Below, in pieces: positions 17,637 through 25,038 of a stretch of 43,080 nucleotides of DNA (its first letter is position 1; each line of letters begins with the position of its first letter). Source of the DNA: Paenibacillus artemisiicola. GTDB lineage: Bacteria > Bacillota > Bacilli > Paenibacillales > Paenibacillaceae. Position numbers and translations under genes: made by a program. The notes below the pieces were generated by a model. The model made no database searches. It was not told the DNA's origin and was given only the letters and a program-made list of their open reading frames with translations. The DNA is taken from assembly GCF_017652985.1 (NCBI RefSeq), contig NZ_JAGGDJ010000048.1:1-43080 (forward strand), written 5' to 3'.

Positions 17637-18584
17637 ATGAATCTGAACACGGAATTAAGAAAGCCCCGCCAATCGTTCGGCCGCAAGGTGATGAAGAACC
17701 GCTACCTGCTGCTGATGATGCTTCCCGGCACGATCTATTTGCTCGTCAACAACTATTTGCCGATGTTCGGCACGGTCATCGCCTTCAAGAGCGTGGATTG
17801 GAGCAAAGGCATCTTCCACAGTCCATGGGTGGGCTTCGACAACTTCAAATTTCTCTTCAAAACGTCCGACGCCTGGACGATTACCCGCAACACGCTGCTC
17901 TACAACGCGCTGTTCATTACGATTACGCCGATCATCGCCGTCACGTTCGCGATTCTGCTGAACGAGGTGCGCGCGCGGCTCGCGGCCCGATTCTACCAGA
18001 GCGTCATGTTCCTGCCGTACTTCCTGTCGGCCGTCGTCGTCGGGTACCTGGGCTACTCCCTGCTGAGCACGGAATTCGGCTTTATCAATACGCATGTGCT
18101 TGTCCCGCTCGGCTTCGACGCGGTCGCGTGGTACAGCGAACCGAACTATTGGCCGTACATTCTCCCGCTCGTGTACATCTGGAAGAACATCGGCTACTCC
18201 ACGGTCATCTACCTGGCGGCCGTCATCGGCATCGACAACGAATACTACGAGGCGGCGCTCATGGACGGCGCGTCCAAATGGCGGCAGGCGATGAGCATCA
18301 CGCTGCCCCAGATCAAGCCGATCATCATCATCCTGATGCTGATGGCCGTCGGGCATATCCTGAATGCCGATTTCGGCTTGTTCTACCAGGTTCCGCTCGA
18401 CGCGGGCGCCTTGTATCCGACGACGAACGTCATCGATACGTACGTGTACCGCGCGCTGCTTACGCTGGGCGACGTCGGGATGTCTTCGGCGGCGGGGCTG
18501 TACCAGTCGGCGGTCGGCTTCGTGCTCGTGCTGTCGGTCAACTTCATCGTCCGCCGGATCAATAAGGAAAACGCGCTATTTTAG
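17637..18584 (+). CDS. Sugar ABC transporter permease, LplB type
   Basis: ATG 17637 lies nine bases after AAGGA (17623-17627); GTG 17634 is an alternative start. The 315-residue protein has six membrane helices. The permease loop that contacts the ATPase reads EAALMDGASKWRQAMSITLP (about residues 203-222), with the conserved E-A-A---G. It belongs to the LplB/YteP subgroup of carbohydrate permeases that works with a YtcP-type partner and a large lipoprotein, both encoded immediately downstream. It should import an oligosaccharide made outside the cell. No ATPase gene is present in the cluster; in this family a shared MsmX-type ATPase normally serves several importers. Confidence 0.94.
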   Translation: MNLNTELRKPRQSFGRKVMKNRYLLLMMLPGTIYLLVNNYLPMFGTVIAFKSVDWSKGIFHSPWVGFDNFKFLFKTSDAWTITRNTLLYNALFITITPIIAVTFAILLNEVRARLAARFYQSVMFLPYFLSAVVVGYLGYSLLSTEFGFINTHVLVPLGFDAVAWYSEPNYWPYILPLVYIWKNIGYSTVIYLAAVIGIDNEYYEAALMDGASKWRQAMSITLPQIKPIIIILMLMAVGHILNADFGLFYQVPLDAGALYPTTNVIDTYVYRALLTLGDVGMSSAAGLYQSAVGFVLVLSVNFIVRRINKENALF

Positions 18585-18604
18585 GGAAGGAGCGACAACC
18601 GCGC

Positions 18605-19567
18605 ATGAACACCACCACCGCCCAATCGCCGGCAGCCGCGGCGGCCGTATCCAAACCGCGAGCGGCAAAGCCGATCAACGCCATTTCGCCCGGCTCCAAT
18701 CTGGTCATTAACGTCTTCTTCATCGTCTACTGCTGCCTGTGCCTGTTCCCGGTCCTGCTCGTGCTCTCCGCGTCCTTCAGCGACGAGAACGCCATCGCGC
18801 TGCACGGCTATTCCATCATCCCGCGGGTCTGGAGCACGGCGGCCTATCATTACCTGATGTACGATTTCCACAAAATCGCGGTCGGCTACGGCATCTCCAT
18901 CGCGACGACGGTCATCGGCAGCCTGGTCGGCATGATGATCACGGCGCTGTACGCCTATCCGCTGTCGCGCGGCGACTTCGCCTTCCGGGGTTTCTTCTCC
19001 TTCTTCATCTTCTTCACGATGATCTTCGGCGGCGGGCTCGTGCCGTGGTACCTCGTCTACACGAACCTGTTCCACCTGAAGGATACGCTGTTCGCGCTGA
19101 TCGTGCCGGGGCTGCTCATGAACGCGTTCCTCGTGCTGACGACGCGGACGTTCTTCCAGCAGACGATCCATCCGTCGATTCTCGAATCCGCGCAGATCGA
19201 CGGCGCCGGCGAGTTCCGCATCTTCTTCGGCATCGTGCTGCCGTTGTCGCTGCCGGTCATGGCGACGATCGGATTGTTTTACACGCTGGCCTACTGGAAC
19301 GACTGGTTCAACAGCCTGGTCTTCATTAACAAGGACAACATGGTCAACCTCCAGTACATGATGTACCGGGTCATGCGCAACCTGCAGTTCCTGCAGGCGA
19401 ACGCCCAGAGCAATACGGCGGTGGGCGCCGCGGAGATCGCCAAAATCCCGAACGAAACGGTCCGCATGGCGATGTGCATCGTGGGCATGGGCCCGATCGT
19501 GCTCGCGTATCCGTTCTTCCAGCGGTATTTCGTCGCCGGCTTGACGGTCGGCGCGGTGAAGGGCTAA
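18605..19567 (+). CDS. Sugar ABC transporter permease, YtcP type
   Basis: The 320-residue product starts at ATG 18605 after GGGAAGGAG, 20 bases behind the LplB-type gene. An N-terminal cytoplasmic stretch of about 35 residues rich in Ala and Thr precedes six membrane helices. The coupling loop is ILESAQIDGAGEFRIFFGIVLP, here given by its key residues E-S-A---G (about 196-206). The C-terminus ends QRYFVAGLTVGAVKG, a common ending for this family. It is the second half of the membrane channel for the importer encoded at 17637-21234. Confidence 0.94.
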   Translation: MNTTTAQSPAAAAAVSKPRAAKPINAISPGSNLVINVFFIVYCCLCLFPVLLVLSASFSDENAIALHGYSIIPRVWSTAAYHYLMYDFHKIAVGYGISIATTVIGSLVGMMITALYAYPLSRGDFAFRGFFSFFIFFTMIFGGGLVPWYLVYTNLFHLKDTLFALIVPGLLMNAFLVLTTRTFFQQTIHPSILESAQIDGAGEFRIFFGIVLPLSLPVMATIGLFYTLAYWNDWFNSLVFINKDNMVNLQYMMYRVMRNLQFLQANAQSNTAVGAAEIAKIPNETVRMAMCIVGMGPIVLAYPFFQRYFVAGLTVGAVKG

Positions 19568-19629
19568 TCCCGGCCGAGACCGGTTAGCATACAGAGCTAG
19601 GCGTTCATATTCGATATGGGAGGGTTCAT

Positions 19630-21234
19630 ATGAAGGTCAAGGGGATCCAGCGCAAGGGACTTACCGCATTGACGGCGGCGTTCGCCGTGACAATGATGCT
19701 GTCCGGCTGCGGCAGCAACGGCAACGACGGCAGCAACAGCGCGAACGGCGGCAACGGGGGCGGCGATAACGCGGCGGCCGCGACCGGTAACGGCGGCGCG
19801 AACGCGAATGCCGGGGCGGCAAACGGCGGCTCCGACGCCTCGAAGCTCGAACCGTACACGATCAAATGGTTCGTTCCGGGCGCCGCGGCGCAGAAGGATC
19901 AAGCGCTCGTCAACGAGGAAGTCAGCAAGTATTTGAAGGATAAGATCAACGCGTCCTTCGACCTGGAAGTCATCGACTGGGGCAGCTGGGCGGATAAAAT
20001 GAACCTGAAATTCGCTTCGAGCGAACCGTTCGACCTCATGTACACGGCCAACTGGGACGGCTTCGCGACGAAGATCGCCCAAGGCAACATCATCGACATC
20101 ACGAGCCTGATCGACCAGTACGCGCCGGAAGCGAAAGCCGTCATCGAGCCCGCGCTGCTCGAAGGCTCCAAGGTGAACGGCAAGAACTACGGCATGCCGG
20201 TCAACAAGGAGATGGCGACCCAATTCGGCGTCATGCTCCGCAAGGACCTCGTGGACAAATACGCGATCGACCTCACCACGATCAAGACGCTGCAGGACCT
20301 CGAGCCGTATTTCGACATGATCAAGGACAAGGAACCGGGCGTCACGCCGTTCTACCTGAACAAGGACATCTCGCTGCTGAACGTCTGGAACAACAACAAC
20401 TTCGACTACTACGACGGCGGCGCGGGCACGCTGCCGAAGGGCTCGACCGACTTCAAGCTGGTCATGGGGCTCGAGACGCCGGAGGCGAAAGCCGGGTACG
20501 ATCTCATTCATCAGTGGTACCAGAAGGGCTACGTCAACAAGGACGCCGCGACGCTGCAGGATCTGAGCGGCGGTCTAAAGGCCGGCAAGGCGTTCGCGTA
20601 TCCGGAGCAGCTGAAGCCGGGCAAGGACGCCGAGGTCAGCACGGCGACCGGCGTGCAGTGGGTGCAGGTGGAGCTGACGCAGCCGATCATCGGCACGGGC
20701 GATACGCAGGGCTCCATGGCCTCGATCTCCCGCACGTCCAAGGATCCGGCGCGGGCGATGATGTTCCTGAACCTGCTGTACACGGACAAATACCTCGTCA
20801 ACCTGATCGCCTTCGGCATCGAAGGCAAGCACTACAAGAAGGTCGGCGACAACACGATCGATTTCGCGGACGGCGTCACGGCGCAAACCTCGGGCTATAA
20901 CCTGAACCAGGCGTGGCTGTTCGGCAACCAGTTCAACGACTACCTGTGGACGAACGAGGATCCGCAGAAGTGGGAGAAATTCAAGACGTTCAACAAGGCC
21001 GCCAAGAATTCGCCGCTGCTCGGCTTCGTCTTCGACCCGTCGAACGTGAAGACGGAGGTCGCCGCCATCACGAACGTGGGCAAGGAGTTCAACTCCGGCC
21101 TCGGCACGGGCACGCTCGATCCGAACGTGTATCTGCCGAAGTACATCGACAAGCTGAAGGCGGCCGGCATCGAGAAGGTCATCGCCGAAGAGCAGAAGCA
21201 GCTCGACGCCTGGCGCGCGGCGCAGTCGAAATAA
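19630..21234 (+). CDS. Extracellular solute-binding lipoprotein (LplA/YtcQ type)
   Basis: The 534-residue protein starts at ATG 19630 after GGGAGGG. Its signal peptide ends in the lipobox LSGC (Cys27), so the mature protein should be lipid-anchored outside the membrane. A Gly/Asn/Ala-rich linker (about 28-70) leads to a periplasmic-binding-protein fold of about 460 residues; EPYTIKWFVPGAAAQKDQ and FDLMYTANWDGFATKIAQG are typical of the large lipoproteins that work with LplB/YtcP permeases. The ligand is probably an oligosaccharide from the polymer handled by the upstream beta-helix and CBM9 proteins, which is an inference from position. Confidence 0.94.
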   Translation: MKVKGIQRKGLTALTAAFAVTMMLSGCGSNGNDGSNSANGGNGGGDNAAAATGNGGANANAGAANGGSDASKLEPYTIKWFVPGAAAQKDQALVNEEVSKYLKDKINASFDLEVIDWGSWADKMNLKFASSEPFDLMYTANWDGFATKIAQGNIIDITSLIDQYAPEAKAVIEPALLEGSKVNGKNYGMPVNKEMATQFGVMLRKDLVDKYAIDLTTIKTLQDLEPYFDMIKDKEPGVTPFYLNKDISLLNVWNNNNFDYYDGGAGTLPKGSTDFKLVMGLETPEAKAGYDLIHQWYQKGYVNKDAATLQDLSGGLKAGKAFAYPEQLKPGKDAEVSTATGVQWVQVELTQPIIGTGDTQGSMASISRTSKDPARAMMFLNLLYTDKYLVNLIAFGIEGKHYKKVGDNTIDFADGVTAQTSGYNLNQAWLFGNQFNDYLWTNEDPQKWEKFKTFNKAAKNSPLLGFVFDPSNVKTEVAAITNVGKEFNSGLGTGTLDPNVYLPKYIDKLKAAGIEKVIAEEQKQLDAWRAAQSK

Positions 21235-21250
21235 TCGTCGGATCCATACG

Positions 21251-21280
21251 GCCGGTGCGCAAGTCGGGCACCGGCTTTCT
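21251..21280 (+). terminator. Intrinsic terminator after the lipoprotein gene
   Basis: An eight-bp stem GCCGGTGC/GCACCGGC (21251-21258 with 21268-21275) with a nine-base loop, followed by TTTCTT. Confidence 0.75.
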
Positions 21281-21313
21281 TATTCGAAATTTGCGGAAAG
21301 CGAGTGGAGACCT

Positions 21314-22222
21314 ATGGAGAACAAAGTTTTGACGAAGGAAGAGATCGACCATTTCATGGCGCGCGGCTGGGTGAAGGTGAAGGAAGCCTTCCCGCGGGAG
21401 CTGGCGCTGGAATGCCAGCAGTTCGTGTGGGAGAAGCTGCGGCCCGCCGGCATCGACGCGAACGACCGCGCCACGTGGGACAAACCGATGCATTATTTGC
21501 GCGAGGCCTACAGCGGCGGCGCGTTCGACCGCTGCAACACGGAGCGGATGGCCGACGCGATCGAGGACCTGGTCGGGCACGGCCGCTGGATCGACCGCGG
21601 CGTGTACGGGAAGGAGGCCGTCGTCAGCACGTGGGGCTGGTGGCCGGTGAATTTCTCCCTCGGCGCCGAGCGGCCCTGGACCGTGCCGACGAAGGGCTGG
21701 CATTGGGACGGCGGCCATTTCCGCCATTACGTGGACAGTCCGGATCAAGGGCTGCTGTGCCTGTGCATCTTCTCGGAGATCGGCCCGCAAGGCGGCGGGA
21801 CCTTGATCGTGGAAGGCTCGCACCGGGTCGTCGCGCGCTTCCTGGAGCGCCATCCCGAGGGCCTTGAGCCGCAGGAGGGCATCGATAAGCTGAACCTGGA
21901 GCATCCGTACTTGGCGGCGCTGACCGGGCAAAACGGCGAGCGCGAGGACGACCCCGGCCGGGTCGAGCGGTTCATGGGGGCGTGGCATGCCGACGGCGAC
22001 GGCTTCCGGCTGCGGGTGGCCGAGACGACGGCTTCGCCGGGCGACGTCATCCTCTGCCATCCGTTCCTCTACCATACGCCGTCGCAGAATCACTCCGGCG
22101 TGCCGCGCTTCATGTGCAACCAGAAGACGCCGCTGAAGGAGCGGATGAACTTCGACCGCGCGGACCCGGCGGCGTATTCGCCGGTGGAGACGAGCATTCG
22201 CCGGGCGCTGGGGCGGGGATAA
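21314..22222 (+). CDS. PhyH-family Fe(II)/2-oxoglutarate dioxygenase
   Basis: The ATG follows AGTGGAG by five to six bases; 302 residues. HWDGGHF supplies His130 and Asp132, and a distal His at about 249 or 254 (LCHPFLYHTPS) completes the usual HxD...H iron site; a basic residue, in GVPRFMCNQK, follows at the position expected to hold 2-oxoglutarate. PhyH-type enzymes hydroxylate small molecules, including phytanoyl-CoA, ectoine and various natural products. It sits directly after the sugar importer, beyond a hairpin terminator, so read-through or separate expression are both possible. The substrate is unknown; oxidation of an imported compound is a plausible but untested idea. Confidence 0.88.
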   Translation: MENKVLTKEEIDHFMARGWVKVKEAFPRELALECQQFVWEKLRPAGIDANDRATWDKPMHYLREAYSGGAFDRCNTERMADAIEDLVGHGRWIDRGVYGKEAVVSTWGWWPVNFSLGAERPWTVPTKGWHWDGGHFRHYVDSPDQGLLCLCIFSEIGPQGGGTLIVEGSHRVVARFLERHPEGLEPQEGIDKLNLEHPYLAALTGQNGEREDDPGRVERFMGAWHADGDGFRLRVAETTASPGDVILCHPFLYHTPSQNHSGVPRFMCNQKTPLKERMNFDRADPAAYSPVETSIRRALGRG

Positions 22223-22332
22223 GAGGGTGTAATTGTTGGCGGCGGCGGGCTAGAGCAGCCCGGGTGGCCGTTCGCGGCGAACGGCGGCCGCGCTTCGCGT
22301 TCGTAGATTCGTACGAATAGAGATGGGTATAC

Positions 22333-22360
22333 AGGCGGCTCCGCAGGGGCTGCCTCTTTC
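22333..22360 (+). terminator. Weak terminator-like hairpin after the PhyH gene
   Basis: Bases 22333-22342 pair fully with 22346-22355 (two G-U pairs) around GCA, followed by CTTTC. The T run is poor. The 375-bp gap 22223-22598 otherwise holds a purine-rich repeat, the possible short ORF at 22409 and the promoter at 22543. Confidence 0.4.
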
Positions 22361-22408
22361 GCATGCGCCGGCCTGCGGGTAATAGAGGGCGGGGGAGGGA
22401 GAAGGCGA

Positions 22409-22492
22409 ATGCGAAAGGGAGAGGAAGAGCAAGAAAAAGAGCAAGAGAAAGAGAAAGAGCAAGAGAAAGAGCAAGAGAAAGAAGCAGCGTGA
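22409..22492 (+). CDS. Possible 27-residue Glu/Lys/Gln micro-ORF
   Basis: ATG 22409 is preceded by the strong purine stretch GGGGGAGGGAGAAGG and followed by 27 codons ending TGA. After MRKG the peptide is almost only Glu, Gln and Lys (EQEKEQEKEKEQEKEQEKE), ending EAA. It lies in a 12-bp GAGCAAGAGAAA-type repeat (about 22427-22480). If made, it would be a highly charged single alpha helix. The repeat alone may explain the open frame, so coding is doubtful. Confidence 0.25.
   Translation: MRKGEEEQEKEQEKEKEQEKEQEKEAA
22427..22480 (+). repeat. Purine-rich microsatellite (GAGCAAGAGAAA units)
   Basis: Four near-identical 12-bp units at 22427-22438, 22439-22450, 22457-22468 and 22469-22480, with a six-base GAGAAA insert at 22451-22456. 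The top strand is almost pure purine, sharply different from the GC-rich surroundings. Confidence 0.9.
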
Positions 22493-22542
22493 GCGGAAAA
22501 CTTTCCGGATGGAAATTTCATGCCGTGCCCGCGGGCGGCGTA

Positions 22543-22551
22543 TGGTAGAAT
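22543..22551 (+). promoter_or_regulatory. Extended -10 promoter before the TIR-like gene
   Basis: TGGTAGAAT fits an extended -10 element (TG, one base, TATAAT-like) 48 bp before the ATG at 22599. No good -35 box lies at 17 bp, which extended -10 promoters can tolerate. Confidence 0.4.
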
Positions 22552-22598
22552 GATGACAACTAGCAGGCGCAGCATGTCTATCGGGAAGAGGGGACGTC

Positions 22599-23573
22599 AT
22601 GTCGGATAGCAGGCCGAAAGTGTTTTTGGGCTCGACGAGCGAAGCCAAGCGGCTGGCGCTGGCCGTCACGCGGGAGCTCGAACGGATCGCGGAGGTGACG
22701 CCGTGGTTCGCGGGAACGTTTCAGGCGAATCACGACGCCATGACCGATTTGGAAGTGCAGGCGGACGCGAGCGACTTCGCGGTATTCCTGTTCACGCCGC
22801 ACGACGTCGTGGAGCTACGCGACCAGATCATGATGATTCCGCGCGACAACGTCGTCTTCGAGCTGGGGCTGTTCTGGGGCCGGCTGAAGCGGGAGCGGGT
22901 ATTCTTCGTCGTGCCGCGGACGGTCGCCAAGGCGCGCGGGGACGGCAGCGTCGTCAGCGAATTCCATATCCCGTCGGACTTGAACGGGCTGACCTACTTG
23001 ACCTACGATCCGGACCGGACAAACCTCGACGCCGCCGTCAGCACGGCGTGCGGCGCGATCGCGGACCGCATCGCGGAGCTCGGTCCGTACCGCAATCCGG
23101 CCCACGCCTCGCTGCTGCAATTTCTAATCCAGTTCAGCGCGGATATCGTGCGCGACGGCGCGCGCAAGTACGAGCATCTCTACGAAGCGGTCCGCACCGC
23201 CTACGACGGCGGCTCGGTCGGCCGGGTGTCCGGCGCGGCGGTATGGCGCGCCGAAGGGAACGACGGCATCCGGCAGGTCGCCGGCAACGTCGGGCGAGGC
23301 AAGTTCTATTCCTTCTCGGCCTATCAGGACGCGGGCGAGCAGGTGCCGCTCGTCGTCGACGTCTTCCGGACGAGCACGGAGCAGGCGATCCTGTACAAGG
23401 GACACGGCGTTGGCAAAATTTATTTGCTGTGCTATCCTGTGGGTAAGGAGCTGGTCGTGACCGTGCACTTGACGGGGAACGTCTCGACGCGGGAGCAGCT
23501 GGAGCAGCTGATGGACGAGAACGACGAGCTGATGAGCACGGTCCACTACGTATTTGGAGGCGATCCGGCATGA
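22599..23573 (+). CDS. TIR-like (CAP12/Pycsar effector type) protein with unassigned C-terminal domain
   Basis: The 324-residue protein begins KVFLGSTSEAKRLA and continues with ADASDFAVFLFTPHD, RDNVVFELGLFWGRL and IPSDLNGLTYLTYD (to about 137). This matches the TIR-like nucleotide-binding domain (PF10137 type) found in CBASS Cap12 and Pycsar PycTIR effectors, with the expected catalytic Glu88 in VVFELG; such domains degrade NAD when activated. Residues about 165-324 are a separate alpha/beta region (KFYSFSAYQDAG, KIYLLCYPVGKELVVTVHL) that looks like a ligand-sensing fold, but neither STING nor a cyclic-nucleotide-binding domain was recognised. No cyclase gene is nearby. Its stop overlaps the start of a 63-residue gene. 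A role in abortive antiphage defence is an inference from the domain family. Confidence 0.85.
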   Translation: MSDSRPKVFLGSTSEAKRLALAVTRELERIAEVTPWFAGTFQANHDAMTDLEVQADASDFAVFLFTPHDVVELRDQIMMIPRDNVVFELGLFWGRLKRERVFFVVPRTVAKARGDGSVVSEFHIPSDLNGLTYLTYDPDRTNLDAAVSTACGAIADRIAELGPYRNPAHASLLQFLIQFSADIVRDGARKYEHLYEAVRTAYDGGSVGRVSGAAVWRAEGNDGIRQVAGNVGRGKFYSFSAYQDAGEQVPLVVDVFRTSTEQAILYKGHGVGKIYLLCYPVGKELVVTVHLTGNVSTREQLEQLMDENDELMSTVHYVFGGDPA

Positions 23574-23761
23574 ACGGCAAAGAAGCGAAGAGAAATGCGC
23601 GGACGCGCATACCGGTTACGCGCGAGCGAACGGGCAAGGTCGTCGTGGTCGACATGAACGCCATGGTCCTCGCTCCGGTCATCGGCACCGGACGGGAGGA
23701 GAACGGCTTCGTCCTGTTGAAACGGAAAGCCGAGTACAAGAAACCGCTGTTCGCGCATTGA
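23570..23761 (+). CDS. 63-residue basic companion of the TIR-like protein
   Basis: Its ATG overlaps the TGA of the TIR-like gene (ATGA) and has its own GGAGG about ten bases upstream, so the two are translationally coupled. The product is short and basic: an Arg/Lys-rich N-terminus (about 1-22), a beta-rich hydrophobic centre (GKVVVVDMNAMVLAPVIG) and a Lys-rich C-terminus (VLLKRKAEYKKPLFAH). There is no membrane helix or Cys, and I do not recognise a family. The coupling suggests a partner, inhibitor or DNA/RNA-binding accessory of the effector. A terminator follows directly, so the operon consists of these two genes. Confidence 0.7.
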   Translation: MNGKEAKRNARTRIPVTRERTGKVVVVDMNAMVLAPVIGTGREENGFVLLKRKAEYKKPLFAH

Positions 23762-23778
23762 TGGCGCGGCATGATACA

Positions 23779-23813
23779 ACCGCCCGGCTCGCTGCGAGCC
23801 GGGCGGTATTTTA
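23779..23813 (+). terminator. Intrinsic terminator of the TIR-like operon
   Basis: A perfect 13-bp stem (23779-23791 with 23795-23807) with loop CTG, followed by ATTTTA. Confidence 0.88.
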
Positions 23814-23970
23814 TGTCCAGCCGGAGATTTGCGTTCAGAGCGGGTACTCCGAGGCATGGATTCCCGTCGGGAAGAACGCGAAGATGCCGGTGTGAGCGCC
23901 TTGGTTTTCGGATATACTGGTTTTGGGCATTTAGAGGCGCCAATTCATAGGAAACGGATGGTGGCTATCA

Positions 23971-24858
23971 ATGAACAAGGAACAGGTGGAACGCATTCAC
24001 TCGGGCAAGGGCTTTATTGCCGCTTTGGACCAAAGCGGCGGAAGTACGCCTAAAGCGCTGCTTCAGTACGGAATCAAAGAAGACCGGTACGCGAATGAAG
24101 AAGAGATGTATGGCGTCGTGCATGAAATGAGAACGCGCATCATCACGAGTCCGGCCTTTAATGCCGACGCGATCCTAGGCGCCATCTTGTTTGAAAATAC
24201 GATGAACCGGACAATCGAAGGGAAGTTTACGGCTGATTATCTGTGGGAGAACAAGGGGATCGTGCCATTCCTGAAAATCGACGAGGGTCTGGCCGATGTT
24301 CAGAACGGCGTTCAGCTCATGAAGCCAATGACGGGATTAACGGAACGTTTGAAGCTTGCGGCGGAGCGAAATATTTTCGGTACGAAAATGCGTTCGGTCA
24401 TCAAAGAAGCGAACCCGGAAGGCATAAAGAAGGTTGTCGAACAACAATTCGATATCGCCAAGCAGATTCTAGCCGAAGGCTTAATTCCGATTATCGAGCC
24501 TGAAGTCGATATTCACAGCGCAAATCGAGATCACATCGAACGCGTATTGAAAGAAGAGCTCCTGGAGAGATTGCATGCGCTGGATCCAGGCGCGAACGTC
24601 ATGCTCAAACTTACGATCCCTTCCGAGGATAATGTATACCAAGCCCTCATGAAAGAGCCGCATGTGTTGAGAGTGGTTGCATTGTCCGGGGGCTTCGGGA
24701 TGAAGGAAGCAAACGAAAAATTGGCTCGCAATCATGGACTAATCGCCAGCTTCTCGCGAGCGCTGTCCGAAGGACTTGCCGCTCAGCAATCGGACGAGCA
24801 GTTTAACGCGACGCTATCGAACACCATACAAGCCATTTATAACGCTTCGATCACCTGA
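23971..24858 (+). CDS. fda: Class I fructose-bisphosphate aldolase
   Basis: The 295-residue protein matches the bacterial class I aldolase of the Staphylococcus type: AALDQSGGSTPKAL near residue 18, RTRIITSPAF, PFLKIDEGL, IIEPEVDIH and VMLKLTIPSE, in which Lys213 is the expected Schiff-base residue; VALSGGFG binds the phosphate. It would interconvert fructose 1,6-bisphosphate with glyceraldehyde 3-phosphate and dihydroxyacetone phosphate. No strong ribosome binding site is seen (GGTGG only). The coding sequence uses many A/T-ending codons (ATT, GAA, TTA, CAA), unlike the GC-ending codons of its neighbours, which suggests recent transfer. Terminators on both sides make it a single unit. Confidence 0.94.
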   Translation: MNKEQVERIHSGKGFIAALDQSGGSTPKALLQYGIKEDRYANEEEMYGVVHEMRTRIITSPAFNADAILGAILFENTMNRTIEGKFTADYLWENKGIVPFLKIDEGLADVQNGVQLMKPMTGLTERLKLAAERNIFGTKMRSVIKEANPEGIKKVVEQQFDIAKQILAEGLIPIIEPEVDIHSANRDHIERVLKEELLERLHALDPGANVMLKLTIPSEDNVYQALMKEPHVLRVVALSGGFGMKEANEKLARNHGLIASFSRALSEGLAAQQSDEQFNATLSNTIQAIYNASIT

Positions 24859-24877
24859 CGTTCAACGGCTTCCAAGT

Positions 24878-24913
24878 CCCGTGCGGCGAGCAATCGCCGG
24901 GCGGGTTTTTTTT
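24878..24913 (+). terminator. Intrinsic terminator after the aldolase gene
   Basis: A 12-bp arm pair (24878-24889 with 24894-24905) with an internal mismatch, loop GCAA and eight T (24906-24913). Confidence 0.85.
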
Positions 24914-25038
24914 CTGCATCATTGCTCAACGTCCGCTTTTTCAGCTGTAAAGGGAGCGCAGGAAAGGATGCTGTCTTCCCTGCGCTGCCCGTCGCACGCT
25001 GGTTCATCCGCACGAAGCCGGCCGGGCGAGGCGCACAT

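Noticed and set aside
22599..23573. Assignment as TIR-STING (Cap12) or PycTIR system
   Set aside because: No STING or cyclic-nucleotide-binding domain was recognised in the C-terminal half and no cyclase gene is adjacent; kept only as TIR-like.
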